NCBI GenBank assembly: GCA_023398375.1
Contig: JAEWSH010000032.1
Coordinates: 62,001-126,000, forward strand
Direction of reading: 5' to 3'
Source: Bacillota bacterium
Lineage (GTDB): Bacteria; Bacillota; Clostridia; Lachnospirales; Lachnospiraceae
DNA: 64,000 nt
A program made the translations under genes and the position numbers. Positions 26,238 to 35,517 of the stretch are shown here, in pieces (the stretch's first letter is position 1; each line of letters begins with the position of its first letter). Under the pieces are notes generated by a model. It was not told the origin of the DNA, did not search any database, and saw nothing but the letters and a program-made list of their open reading frames with translations.

Positions 26238-27773
26238 ATGGAACAGCTTTTTACGGCAATCAATAATGTTTTTAAATTTGTAACACCAATATCCGATTTT
26301 TTTTGGGATTTTCCTACCAATTTATTATGGTATAAGAATATTCCTGTTCTTGGGAACTTCTCTCTGGCCGTTATCCTGCTGATTGGTTCAGGTATTTTCT
26401 TTAGTATCAAAACAGGTTTTATTCAAGTTACACATTTTAAAAAGGGAATTCATCTTCTGACAAAGAAAAAAATTGATGAAACTGGTATTTCCTCACTCGC
26501 CGCCTTTTTCCTAAGCTCTGCCATGCGTGTTGGGCCAGGTAATATCCTGGGGGTTACAGGCGCTATTTCAGTTGGTGGTCCGGGTGCACTACTATGGATG
26601 TGGATATCTGCTTTTTTTGGTATGTCTACTGCCTATTCAGAAGCAGTACTTACACAAATTTTTAAAGAGAAAAAAGAGGATGAATTTGTTGGCGGCCTTC
26701 CCTTCTATGGAAGACGGCTTCTTGGAAATAAAATGTGGGCCGGTGTCCTTCTGTCCGTTATGTTCATCGTATATGCAATGTGCTGTCTCCCGGCCCAAGG
26801 CTTCAATGTCGTGTCCTCAATCGGGCAGATGGCATCTATCATAACAGGCGCCACAATTGCACCCACATCTTCCTTTTATTATATTGTTGCGGCTATTCTT
26901 ATTATTGCTACTACATATATTGCTTTTGGTGGTATCCGGAAAGTCACAAAAGTAACGGATAGAGCTGTACCTGTTATGGCAGTTATTTATGTTGTTACCG
27001 TACTTATTTTGGTTCTTATCAATTTTAAATCTATCCCATTTTTCTTTGCGTCCGTCCTGAGCGGCGCGTTTACACCGCAGGCAATCTTTGGTGGTGCGTT
27101 CGGTACTGTCTTGGCACAGGGAGTAAAACGAGGACTCATGTCGAATGAAGCAGGTCAAGGTACCATTACAATGGCTGCCGGTGCCGCCAATACCGAACAC
27201 CCTTGCGAACAAGGATGTGTACAATGTATTGGCGTATTCTTAGATACTATGGTTATTTGTACCTTAACAGGTTTTGTTGTTGTAATGGCACACGCATGGA
27301 CCGGTGCCGATAGTGAAGCATGGTTCGCGCTTGATAAGCTTCCTCGCTTTCTTTTTTCTGCCGAGATGCTTACACCAGGCATCCTATTTAACAATATAGT
27401 TGCTTTTCTTTTAACTTTCTGTTTCTGTTTATTTGCTTTTACATGTTTGATTGGTATGATCAGTTTCTCTGAAATAGCTGCCAACCGCATTAGTAAAAAG
27501 AAAAGTTTCATTCGCATCATTCGTATTATCGGCGTTATTATTACTACTTTCGGAATACTCTGTAGTCTCGCCGGCCTTAATCTTGGTAACTTATGGGCAA
27601 TATCCGATCTCGGAAATATCCTGATCGTATTTGCAAATATTCCATTGTTATATATCGGTGCTGATTATGTTATGAAGGCAACCGTACATTTCAAAAAGGA
27701 GGATGGTACACTTTTCACTTCTGAAGTCATTGGCATAGAATGTGAATACTGGGATAATAAAAATAAAAAATAA
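26238..27773 (+). CDS. Alanine/glycine:cation symporter (AGCS family)
   Basis: 511 aa, about ten to eleven membrane segments. AGCS proteins import alanine or glycine with Na+ or H+. Visible family motifs are GPGNILGVTGAISVGGPGAL, FFGMSTAYSEAVLTQIFKEK, GGLPFYGRR and SNEAGQGTITMAAGAA. GTGAGG precedes the ATG. A possible promoter, TTGCAT with TAAAAG, lies about 45 nt upstream. It ends at a long bidirectional terminator and is transcribed alone. Confidence 0.93.
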   Translation: MEQLFTAINNVFKFVTPISDFFWDFPTNLLWYKNIPVLGNFSLAVILLIGSGIFFSIKTGFIQVTHFKKGIHLLTKKKIDETGISSLAAFFLSSAMRVGPGNILGVTGAISVGGPGALLWMWISAFFGMSTAYSEAVLTQIFKEKKEDEFVGGLPFYGRRLLGNKMWAGVLLSVMFIVYAMCCLPAQGFNVVSSIGQMASIITGATIAPTSSFYYIVAAILIIATTYIAFGGIRKVTKVTDRAVPVMAVIYVVTVLILVLINFKSIPFFFASVLSGAFTPQAIFGGAFGTVLAQGVKRGLMSNEAGQGTITMAAGAANTEHPCEQGCVQCIGVFLDTMVICTLTGFVVVMAHAWTGADSEAWFALDKLPRFLFSAEMLTPGILFNNIVAFLLTFCFCLFAFTCLIGMISFSEIAANRISKKKSFIRIIRIIGVIITTFGILCSLAGLNLGNLWAISDLGNILIVFANIPLLYIGADYVMKATVHFKKEDGTLFTSEVIGIECEYWDNKNKK

Positions 27774-27797
27774 AATTAAACTCTATTTAATACTTAC

Positions 27798-27857
27798 AAC
27801 AAAAGAGAAAAGGTATCTAAAATACATTTTGGATACTCTTTTTCTCTTTTGTTTTTT
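27798..27857. terminator. Bidirectional intrinsic terminator
   Basis: A long imperfect inverted repeat (AACAAAAGAGAAAAGGTATC with its complement) separates the converging symporter and GGDEF genes. T-runs exist on both sides, and it reaches the stop codon of the minus-strand gene. Confidence 0.85.
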
Positions 27858-30189
27858 AACAACTGTTATCTGCTTCTTTTAAGCACGATTTTCTTTTATT
27901 TTTTTTATCTTCATACAATACATTATCTGCTTCTTTTAAAATATCTTTTAGATCCATTCTCTGATGAGAAATCACTTCTTTGACTCCTACTGACATTTCT
28001 ATATAATATGGCTTGTTACAAGTGGCATTCATTTCTTCACTAAGGCACTCTATATTTCTCCGGATAGAATGAACCAGATTTGGTTCATCAATTACAGCAT
28101 ATGCGATAAATTCATCTCCGCCAATCCTTCCAATAGGATCCTGTTCCCGAAAGCTCTTTTTCAATATGTCAGCAATACTTTTTAAAGCAAAATCACCCTC
28201 ATTATGCCCAAATGTATCATTAATCTGCTTTAAATTATCCATATCGACAAATACAATGGCAACCAGCCTTCCCGGATTATCCAATAATTTATTCAGCATT
28301 GCTTCAAACACACCACGCCTGTTCAACAAACCCGTTAATTCGTCAGAAATTGAAATATGATTTAATAAGTCATTTTTTCTGCTGATCACTTCCAAACTGT
28401 CCTGCAACTTTTTCTGCATCTGCATCTGCTCATTCATCATTTCCAAAAATTTGAGTGATGTGCCTATCTGCAAGCTGATTGAATAGGCATATGAGGCTTC
28501 TTGGAGATCTGCCTCGCAAACCAACAATCCATACTGTGTTTCATTAGAAAACAAACTAAAATGCATTGCAATGAACCGTTCTTTCTGTCCTATCGCATCC
28601 TCTATCCCATCTGCCAGTGTAATATATGGCCGGTCTCCTACTTCATATGCTTTAACGCCATTTTTATCCTCTTTAGCTGCCAAATACATTTTTTCCGGGC
28701 ATATCCAATAACGGTTGTCATAATTTTTAATTGGTTCCTTAAATAAATAAATATAGGCACTTCGGAATCGTAATAAATGCATCTTCTCAACAATCTGATA
28801 AAGTGCTTCTTTTTCATCCGCAGAATACACCATCGTATCTCTTGTTACATAGGTTGCATACCAAGCTTCCTTTTTACAACGTTTTATTGTCCGTTGGTAC
28901 TCACCTTGCGTATAAGTACTGATTGCAGCAAATATCCTGCTTGATAAATCAGCAAACTGCCGCTTTAATAGTTCATTTCCAGTCTCCTTAATGACTCCTT
29001 GAATGAAACGGAGCAAAACAAATTGAAATTTTTCAGTGATATAATATCCTGTATATTCTTTTCTTAAAAGTTCTTTTACAATTGTAATTACATTTTCAGA
29101 AAAGTTATCTATTTCTTCCCCAAAATAGGTACGAATCAAATATGTCATCAATTTCTTGATTTTACTTCCGACTTTTTGTCCAATCACTTCACCTTCCGGA
29201 TAATTCGTAATCTCGTGAATGACAATCGCCGTATGTTCCTCTATACATTGTTCCAAAGTCAGATTCTTATTAAGACGAAGACCGATTTTGTTATATGTAT
29301 GCGACTCGCATCCGCAGGAATTCCGAATACATAACGTAGAATCCATGATGGCAGAACTCACAGGTTCACCTTCTAACACCCTTATTGCCTTTGTAACAGC
29401 TTGATATCCCATGATGTAAGGCCTGACTCTTACCGTCGTCAATGGCGGATCATACGAAATTGCCTGTTGATTATCATCAAATCCTGTAATTGCAATATCC
29501 TTTCCTACTATAAGTCCACGTTTTTCACATACTCTGTAACCGCCAAGCGCCATATTGTCATTTGCAAAGCAAATTGCTTCTATATCTGGATGCCTGTCCA
29601 AAATACCTGCTACCAATTCATCCGAATACTCGGTAAAATCTCCATATGCAATCATACCGTCTTCTATCGGGAGATGATATTCGCGCATAATTTTACGATA
29701 TATATCTAAACGTTCCTTTGCATCAAAATTATTCTTACGTCCGGATACAAATGCAATTTTTTTATAATGATGATCTACAATTAAATGTTTGATACATTCA
29801 TGTAAACCAACCCTATTTTCTAATGTAACACATATCTTTCCGTCAATTTTATCTTCTAAAATAATGCTGGGAATATTGTCATACTTTGCCAGAAAGTTCT
29901 GGTAATCCTCTGTTCCCAAAAAATCAATTACTGTGCCCAGTGATATTAACAGGATATCTATTTTTTCTTTTGCTACGTAGTCATATACTGTGTTAAATTG
30001 ATAATCAAATTCCTCCCGATGCTTCAAAAGGCTCTTGTCATAAAAAGAGCCCGAATGCATGCCAGGAAATACTAATAAATTTACATCATAGTCTTTTGCT
30101 GCCTGACTCATTCCCCTTGCAAGTTCATAGGCATGCAAAGCTTCCAAATTTCCAATTATCAAACCGATATTCCGCTTCTTTTTCATCAT
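27856..30189 (-). CDS. LacI-type ligand-binding sensor with GGDEF diguanylate cyclase
   Basis: About 777 aa, cytoplasmic, with no membrane helix. The first 310 residues are a periplasmic-binding-protein fold like the effector domain of LacI regulators (NIGLIIGNLEALHAYELARG, IAFVSGRKNNFDAKER, AICFANDNMALGGYRVCEKRG, AITGFDDNQQA), but there is no DNA-binding headpiece. A helical and GAF-like middle follows. The C-terminus is an active-looking GGDEF domain (GGDEF near 690-694) with an intact REQD inhibitory site five residues before it. It should make cyclic di-GMP in response to a small ligand, perhaps a sugar. Confidence 0.88.
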   Translation of the reverse strand: MMKKKRNIGLIIGNLEALHAYELARGMSQAAKDYDVNLLVFPGMHSGSFYDKSLLKHREEFDYQFNTVYDYVAKEKIDILLISLGTVIDFLGTEDYQNFLAKYDNIPSIILEDKIDGKICVTLENRVGLHECIKHLIVDHHYKKIAFVSGRKNNFDAKERLDIYRKIMREYHLPIEDGMIAYGDFTEYSDELVAGILDRHPDIEAICFANDNMALGGYRVCEKRGLIVGKDIAITGFDDNQQAISYDPPLTTVRVRPYIMGYQAVTKAIRVLEGEPVSSAIMDSTLCIRNSCGCESHTYNKIGLRLNKNLTLEQCIEEHTAIVIHEITNYPEGEVIGQKVGSKIKKLMTYLIRTYFGEEIDNFSENVITIVKELLRKEYTGYYITEKFQFVLLRFIQGVIKETGNELLKRQFADLSSRIFAAISTYTQGEYQRTIKRCKKEAWYATYVTRDTMVYSADEKEALYQIVEKMHLLRFRSAYIYLFKEPIKNYDNRYWICPEKMYLAAKEDKNGVKAYEVGDRPYITLADGIEDAIGQKERFIAMHFSLFSNETQYGLLVCEADLQEASYAYSISLQIGTSLKFLEMMNEQMQMQKKLQDSLEVISRKNDLLNHISISDELTGLLNRRGVFEAMLNKLLDNPGRLVAIVFVDMDNLKQINDTFGHNEGDFALKSIADILKKSFREQDPIGRIGGDEFIAYAVIDEPNLVHSIRRNIECLSEEMNATCNKPYYIEMSVGVKEVISHQRMDLKDILKEADNVLYEDKKNKRKSCLKEADNSC

Positions 30190-30266
30190 CCAAAGCTCCC
30201 CCTGCTCATGGAAAACCAATGAATATAAACAACACGATCAATATGTTTAGTACTTATTTCCTACAA

Positions 30267-31091
30267 TTATACATCTCTTTTTTGGATAAGTCCATATATT
30301 TGAAATAGGATAAATAAAATAATATCAACGATTACAATACTTGCTCCTGTTGGTGCTGCATATAAATACGACATGATAATTCCGATTACAAAACTTACAA
30401 TGGATAGGAACACCGAACAGGCTACTACCATTCTAAATGTATTGCAGACACGCATGGATGTAACAGCCGGAAACACAATCAGACTTGAAATGAGTAACGC
30501 GCCCATCATCCGCATTCCCAGCACGATAATAACTGCTGTTAAAACTGCCAATAACATGTGATACATGTTAGTACGAATTCCTGTTGCTTTTGCAAAGTTT
30601 TCATCAAATGTAACCGCAAATATCTTTTCATAAAAAAAAATGTACAAAAATAATACAATAACTGAGATTATAATACTTAGAATAACATCACTTTCACTCA
30701 TGGCAAGGATGCTTCCAAACATATAATTATATACATCCATATTCATTCCTGTCGTCAACGATAGAATCATAACTCCCACAGCCAACGCACCTGTTGATAT
30801 TAAAGCAATTGCCGCATCCCCTTGAATCTTACTATTTTCAGTCACACGAAGCAAAATAAATGCTGCTATTATGACTACTGGTATTGCAACCCTGAGCGGT
30901 GCCATATTGAAAGCAACTGCCAACGCCAATGCACCGAAACCTACATGTGATAGTCCGTCTCCAATCATGGAATACCGTTTTAATACAAGGCTGACACCCA
31001 ATAACGAGGCACAGATGGATACCAGAATACCAACAATCAATGCACGCACCATAAAAGGATAAGAAAACATTTCCTTAATCAATTCTATCAT
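30267..31091 (-). CDS. znuB: Metal ABC transporter permease (ZnuB/MntB type)
   Basis: About 274 aa with eight to nine membrane segments of the ABC-3 family. Family segments include SLLGVSLVLKRYSMIGDGLSHVGFG (split here for length: the SMIGDGLSHV core is diagnostic) and MRMMGALLISSLIVFPA. The long frame to 31247 has no support; GGGAGG lies before ATG 31091. It overlaps the ATPase gene by 17 nt. With that gene and the binding lipoprotein it imports zinc or manganese. Confidence 0.9.
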   Translation of the reverse strand: MIELIKEMFSYPFMVRALIVGILVSICASLLGVSLVLKRYSMIGDGLSHVGFGALALAVAFNMAPLRVAIPVVIIAAFILLRVTENSKIQGDAAIALISTGALAVGVMILSLTTGMNMDVYNYMFGSILAMSESDVILSIIISVIVLFLYIFFYEKIFAVTFDENFAKATGIRTNMYHMLLAVLTAVIIVLGMRMMGALLISSLIVFPAVTSMRVCNTFRMVVACSVFLSIVSFVIGIIMSYLYAAPTGASIVIVDIILFILFQIYGLIQKRDV

Positions 31092-31794
31092 TTTCCAATC
31101 CTCCCAAAAAGTGTTTCCCCAAATTGCTGTTTCTGTAATCCTCTGTTGAACCAAAATAATAGTTATGATGTGATAAATGCAAAATACTCTTCGCATGTTC
31201 AATAGATTCTTTGATTGCATGTGATACCATAATAATTGTAATCCCATACCTTTGGTTCAGATTGTCAATCAAACTATAAAATTCCGCAGTTGCAACAGGA
31301 TCTAACCCTGTAGTCGGTTCATCCAGCAAGAGAAGGGATTTGGTCGCGCATAACGAACGTGCCAATAGAACTCTCTGTTGCTGCCCTCCTGAGAGCTTTC
31401 GAAAACACTTTTTACTAAGTTCTGAAATTCCGAGTAATTCCATATTAGCATGTGTACGTTCTTTATTTTCTCTACTATAACCTGGGCATAATCCTCTCTG
31501 ATTCAGACAGCCTGATATTACAACTTCATAAACAGAAGCCGGAAAATCTTTTTGCGCCTTAGTCTGTTGTGGAACATATCCTATTTCAGTCGCCTTAAAA
31601 TTATCTCCTACCGTAATCCTGCCTCCAGATGGTCTTTTCAGTCCTAACAGCCCCTTCATAAGCGTTGTTTTTCCGGTTCCGTTCTCGCCGATAATACACA
31701 GATAGTCGCCCCCATGAATCGAAAAAGAAAGATCGTGGACAACAGTCTGGTTCTCATAAGAAAACGATACTTTATCACATGTAATCATTGCCAT
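31075..31794 (-). CDS. znuC: Metal ABC transporter ATP-binding protein (ZnuC type)
   Basis: 239 aa. Walker A GENGTGKTT near residue 37, Q-loop YVPQQTKAQKDFPASV, signature LSGGQQQRVLLARSL, Walker B LLLDEPTTGLDP and switch MVSHAI are all present. The FPASVYEVV segment is typical of zinc and manganese importers. The start codon overlaps the stop of the binding-protein gene (TAATG). It powers the permease next to it. Confidence 0.92.
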   Translation of the reverse strand: MAMITCDKVSFSYENQTVVHDLSFSIHGGDYLCIIGENGTGKTTLMKGLLGLKRPSGGRITVGDNFKATEIGYVPQQTKAQKDFPASVYEVVISGCLNQRGLCPGYSRENKERTHANMELLGISELSKKCFRKLSGGQQQRVLLARSLCATKSLLLLDEPTTGLDPVATAEFYSLIDNLNQRYGITIIMVSHAIKESIEHAKSILHLSHHNYYFGSTEDYRNSNLGKHFLGGLENDRID

Positions 31795-32768
31795 TATTGC
31801 AAGGCTCCTTTCAATACTTCGAGATTCTGTTTCATTAAGCTTAAGTAGGTAACACCTTCTTCTACTTCGTCTTTAGAGACATTATGGCAGGAGTGTAACA
31901 TTGCTGTCTCAACTCCTGTTGCCTCGGCAATCGCATCAGCTATTTTATGGTTGGATAACTCCAGATATAATACTACTGGAATCTGATCTTCCTTTACTTT
32001 TTTTGATAAAAATGCTATTGTTGCAGCACTTGGCTCTGTTTCCGAACTACATCCTGGAAAGGCTGCGTAATATGTCAATCCATAAGCATCTGCCAAATAT
32101 CGGAATGGAAAACGGTCTCCAAACACCAATTCCTTCCTAACTGCATGATCGGTAAGTTCCTGATATGCGCGATCCAGGTCTTCTAATTCCTTTTGATATT
32201 CCTTTTGATTACTGCGGTATTCTGCCTCATTTTTTACATCCATTACACAGAAAGAATCTGCTATTTTTTCAACTATCAGAGAAGCATTTCTTGGCGAAGT
32301 CCATACATGTTCATCATACTCAATCTCTTCTGATTCCTTTTCTCCATGCGTCTCCTCTTCTTCTGCTTCCATGCCTTCCACCTGTTCCTCAGCAACTGTC
32401 TCTACACAATCCATGAGCGTCAGCGTCTGCACTTTTTTGTCTAAGGAGTCCATAATCCCTTCCACCCATGCATCAGATTCTCCGCCTGCATAAATAAATA
32501 AATCACTTTCACTGATCTTAATAATATCCTGCGGGGTCGGCTCATAGGAATGGCTTTCTACTCCCGGTGCCAGCAGCATTGTAACTTGAACTTTATCACC
32601 GCCGATTCTTTTTGCAAAATCATAAGGCGGAAAGATTGTAGTAACAATAGATATCTTATCGTCTTGCACCTCTGCCTGCCCACGTTTTAAAGATGGTACA
32701 CACCCTACCAGGGTAACCGCAATGAAAATTATGAAAATAGCATTTAAAATTTTATTATTGATATTCAT
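31794..32768 (-). CDS. znuA: Metal ABC transporter substrate-binding lipoprotein (ZnuA type)
   Basis: About 324 aa, family ZinT/TroA cluster A-I. Lipobox TLVGC near residue 21. Metal ligands expected in the family are visible: GVESHSYEPTPQD (His), DEHVWTSPRNA (His), FGDRFPFRYLADAYGL, and a final Asp/Glu region. The loop near residue 120-140 is a Glu/His-rich stretch (EGMEAEEEETHGEKESEE), acidic rather than purely His-rich as in most ZnuA. ATG 32768 follows AGGA; the frame beyond is not coding. It heads the operon behind the promoter at 32808-32836. Confidence 0.9.
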   Translation of the reverse strand: MNINNKILNAIFIIFIAVTLVGCVPSLKRGQAEVQDDKISIVTTIFPPYDFAKRIGGDKVQVTMLLAPGVESHSYEPTPQDIIKISESDLFIYAGGESDAWVEGIMDSLDKKVQTLTLMDCVETVAEEQVEGMEAEEEETHGEKESEEIEYDEHVWTSPRNASLIVEKIADSFCVMDVKNEAEYRSNQKEYQKELEDLDRAYQELTDHAVRKELVFGDRFPFRYLADAYGLTYYAAFPGCSSETEPSAATIAFLSKKVKEDQIPVVLYLELSNHKIADAIAEATGVETAMLHSCHNVSKDEVEEGVTYLSLMKQNLEVLKGALQ

Positions 32769-32802
32769 TTTTAATATTCCTGTCTTTTTAATTTGACGTG
32801 CA

Positions 32803-32836
32803 GAATTATTATAATTCAATTCTATATACGTGTAAA
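32803..32836 (-). promoter_or_regulatory. Promoter with 7-1-7 palindromic operator of the metal transporter
   Basis: On the minus strand TTTACA (32831-32836), 17 nt, and TATAAT (32808-32813) form a strong promoter. A perfect palindrome with 7-nt arms and a 1-nt centre, GAATTATAATAATTC (32803-32817), covers the -10 box. The 7-1-7 spacing is that of Fur/Zur/PerR operators, although the half-site does not match a standard consensus. A metal-dependent repressor bound here would block transcription. Confidence 0.6.
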
Positions 32837-32942
32837 GGACGGTCCTCCCTGCCAGCGGAGAACTCGTCCTTAATGGTATCATTTTATCTGATTATTCGTA
32901 TATGTAAGAATGCAGACTTTTCAAACTTACTTTTATTCTGTA

Positions 32943-33482
32943 TTAATAGTTCTCAGCCTTTATCTTGAAATAAGATTGTGGATGTGCACACACACTGCAT
33001 ATTTCCGGCGCTTTCTTACCGATGACAATATGCCCGCAATTAATACATTGCCATATCTGATCTCCATCCTTCGAGAATACAAGGTCTCCTTCAATATTAG
33101 CCAGCAATTTACGGTATCTTTCTTCATGTTCCTTTTCAATTGCAGCCACGCCTTCAAATAAATTTGCAATTTTATCAAAGCCCTCTTCTCTTGCCTCTAT
33201 TGCAAATTGTGCATACATATCAGTCCACTCATAATGCTCGCCTTCTGCTGCCTCTTTTAAGTTATCAATTGTGGTTCCGATTCCATCATGCAATAACTTG
33301 TACCAGAGCTTTGCATGTTCTTTCTCATTATTGGCTGTTTCTTCAAAAATTTCACCAATCTGTACATATCCATCCTTTTTTGCCTTTGAAGCAAAATAAG
33401 TATATTTGTTTCTTGCCTGAGACTCTCCTGCAAATGCCGCTTGTAGATTTTTTTCTGTTTTTGTTCCTTTTAATCCTGCCAT
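32943..33482 (-). CDS. rbr: Rubrerythrin
   Basis: About 179 aa. Non-haem iron protein that reduces hydrogen peroxide in anaerobes. The ferritin-like part has the Glu/His iron ligands (FAGESQARNKYTYFASK, EIFEETANNEKEHAKLW, GVAAIEKEHEERYR) and the C-terminus is a rubredoxin-like Fe(SCys)4 centre (CINCGH and CSVCAHP). GGAGG precedes ATG 33482. A promoter TTGAAA-17-TAAAAT can be seen about 80 nt upstream. It lies between the metal importer and the COG0523 genes but appears to be its own transcript. Confidence 0.96.
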   Translation of the reverse strand: MAGLKGTKTEKNLQAAFAGESQARNKYTYFASKAKKDGYVQIGEIFEETANNEKEHAKLWYKLLHDGIGTTIDNLKEAAEGEHYEWTDMYAQFAIEAREEGFDKIANLFEGVAAIEKEHEERYRKLLANIEGDLVFSKDGDQIWQCINCGHIVIGKKAPEICSVCAHPQSYFKIKAENY

Positions 33483-33595
33483 GCGAATACCTCCAAACAA
33501 TATGAATTTATAGGCTGCTTTGTTGATTCTCACAAATTATCAACCTACTTTATATTTTAACACTATAATGATATTTTTTCAAAATATTTCGACAT

Positions 33596-34552
33596 TTATT
33601 TTTTCTTATGTCTTCTCTCTTCTATTTCCCTTTTTAATTCTTCCAGCATCATATTATAGCGGGTAGAGCGCATCGTAGGATTTCCCAAAATCAGGTTTCT
33701 TTTTAGAAAATCTTTTGCAACTTTGGTATAATGCCGATCTGATTGCAGACTAAATTTACCGCGTAATTCTGATACTTCATCACGTATGCTTTCGAGATAT
33801 CTTGAGGGTTTCTCGTAAATAGCGTTTTTCACCTGCCCTAATCGCTCTTCAATTCCCTTTAACAGATCGTCTGTTTTAAGGTCTTTTTCCAGTGTTTCAC
33901 GCAACTGCTCTTTCTTAAGTGCTATTTCCTCTGTAATCCCTTCCTTGGTATTATCCATAACCGCAATGATAATATCCAGTCTTTTCTGAATGCGCAGCAG
34001 TTCTTCTTTTCCCTTTTCCATATGAATCAGGATATCCCGCAGATCCAAAGCAGTTCTGAAAGCAATTGAAAAATCAGCTACAATGAGTACTGTCAGTATT
34101 ATGACTGATAATGTCAATAAAATATTGGGTATTGCTAAGACAAACTCTGCAATCGGCCTATGGATCACCCTTGTCATCAAAATAGTCAAAAATCCCCATG
34201 CAATAGAAGAAGACAGGCATACATATCCTTGGAAATTAAATGGTTGACTGGAATAATCCCAATAACGCATTTTAAATAAGTATTCCATACAAACACCCGT
34301 TAAATATTCCAACAAAGTAGCTCCGATTAGGCCTGAAATATAAGTCAGCAAAAGAATTTCCTGATACGGTGCTGACAACACCAGCATAATAATTGCCCCA
34401 CTTCCATATAAAGGAAGAAAAGGCCCTCTCATAAATCCTCTATTAATTAGTTTACGACTTCTGAAAGATACATAAGAGGACTCGAAGCACCATCCCAAAA
34501 AGCAGTAAAGATAGAAAAAAAATATCCATTGTATCATACTGTATTCATACAT
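33596..34552 (-). CDS. CmpB-type (ABC_trans_CmpB) membrane protein with coiled-coil tail
   Basis: 318 aa. The first 170 residues hold five or so membrane segments with FLGWCFESSYVSF, RGFMRGPFLPLYGSGA and LEYLTGVCMEYLF, the hallmarks of PF06541. The remaining 150 residues are charged and helical, with a likely coiled coil (LRIQKRLDIIIAVMD to LKDLKTDD region). Function is unknown despite the family name. It follows the second COG0523 GTPase by 19 nt and so belongs to that transcript. A short paralogue is at 14103-14516. Confidence 0.82.
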   Translation of the reverse strand: MYEYSMIQWIFFFYLYCFLGWCFESSYVSFRSRKLINRGFMRGPFLPLYGSGAIIMLVLSAPYQEILLLTYISGLIGATLLEYLTGVCMEYLFKMRYWDYSSQPFNFQGYVCLSSSIAWGFLTILMTRVIHRPIAEFVLAIPNILLTLSVIILTVLIVADFSIAFRTALDLRDILIHMEKGKEELLRIQKRLDIIIAVMDNTKEGITEEIALKKEQLRETLEKDLKTDDLLKGIEERLGQVKNAIYEKPSRYLESIRDEVSELRGKFSLQSDRHYTKVAKDFLKRNLILGNPTMRSTRYNMMLEELKREIEERRHKKK

Positions 34553-34571
34553 GTATCTTACCCCCTATTGG

Positions 34572-35504
34572 CTATACAAAACTAATAATTTCTTCCTTTG
34601 GCGCTTTTGTCGGTTCAACCGATATTGCATGCAGAACGGGTCCTTCGCCTCTATAATCGGCAAAAAATTCTTTTCGTACTTCGGCCTTTACCATAACCCA
34701 TTGTTTCGGCTTTAATTCATCCGCCTTATCATACTGGCAGGCAAAACCCAAAAATGCCATATCGTCTGCACAACAGGTCATTGCCATGCGCCCAGGCACA
34801 AAATATCCCTTCGGAAAATTATTCGGATGTAATACCATGCCGACAAACTGCACTTTTTTTCCAATATATCTATCCAAATGATCTAATGCATCAAGGTACC
34901 AGAAACCATATCCTGGATTTTTCAGTATAATTACTTCCGCCTTCAGATCATATGGCAGGTCTTCTTCCAACATCTCATTCACTTCTCCCTGTGAATCTTC
35001 AAATATGATTTCTGCCTTCTGATTAATAGCCTTGATATTCCTTTTATAACTGCTCAATTCATCTTTCACACTATCACAGCGGTTAAAGATGATCATTTCT
35101 GATTTACGTACCATTTCAGCAAGCAGACTTTTCATATTATTAAAATAGACAGGAAATGTAGAAGCATCAATCGTTGTAATTTGTTGTTCTATGAACCAAT
35201 TACGTGGTAATTTCATGTTTTTATAATTCCACATACCATTATACTCAATTATGATACGCTCCGGTTTATATTTCCTTTCTAATTCTGACAAACAAGCCGG
35301 TGTAAATTCATTTTCTTCATCAATCACTTCTTTTACCGCATGTGTCTGCCTGAGCAACTTTTCATCATACTCTATCTCCCCTTCTTCACACAATATCAGA
35401 AGTGTGAGTCCCTTCGTTACAAAATATGGCTGCGATAACGTATATTGAATAAATTCTGTCTTCCCACTTTCTAAAAATCCATTTATAACATATACAGGTT
35501 TCAT
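34572..35504 (-). CDS. COG0523/CobW-like GTPase, second copy
   Basis: 310 aa. P-loop GFLESGKTEF at residues 9-18, then a guanine-type NRCDS segment. It lacks the usual CxCC motif of metal-transfer GTPases: no Cys triplet appears after the P-loop region. The C-terminal domain (FVGMVLHPNNFPKGYFVPGRMAMTCCADDMAF, in two parts) includes a Cys pair that could bind metal and resembles the TIGR03943-like domain of some CobW partners. It follows the first COG0523 gene by 13 nt. Probably works with it in zinc or other metal handling. Confidence 0.8.
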   Translation of the reverse strand: MKPVYVINGFLESGKTEFIQYTLSQPYFVTKGLTLLILCEEGEIEYDEKLLRQTHAVKEVIDEENEFTPACLSELERKYKPERIIIEYNGMWNYKNMKLPRNWFIEQQITTIDASTFPVYFNNMKSLLAEMVRKSEMIIFNRCDSVKDELSSYKRNIKAINQKAEIIFEDSQGEVNEMLEEDLPYDLKAEVIILKNPGYGFWYLDALDHLDRYIGKKVQFVGMVLHPNNFPKGYFVPGRMAMTCCADDMAFLGFACQYDKADELKPKQWVMVKAEVRKEFFADYRGEGPVLHAISVEPTKAPKEEIISFV

Positions 35505-35517
35505 GCTTTATATTCCC

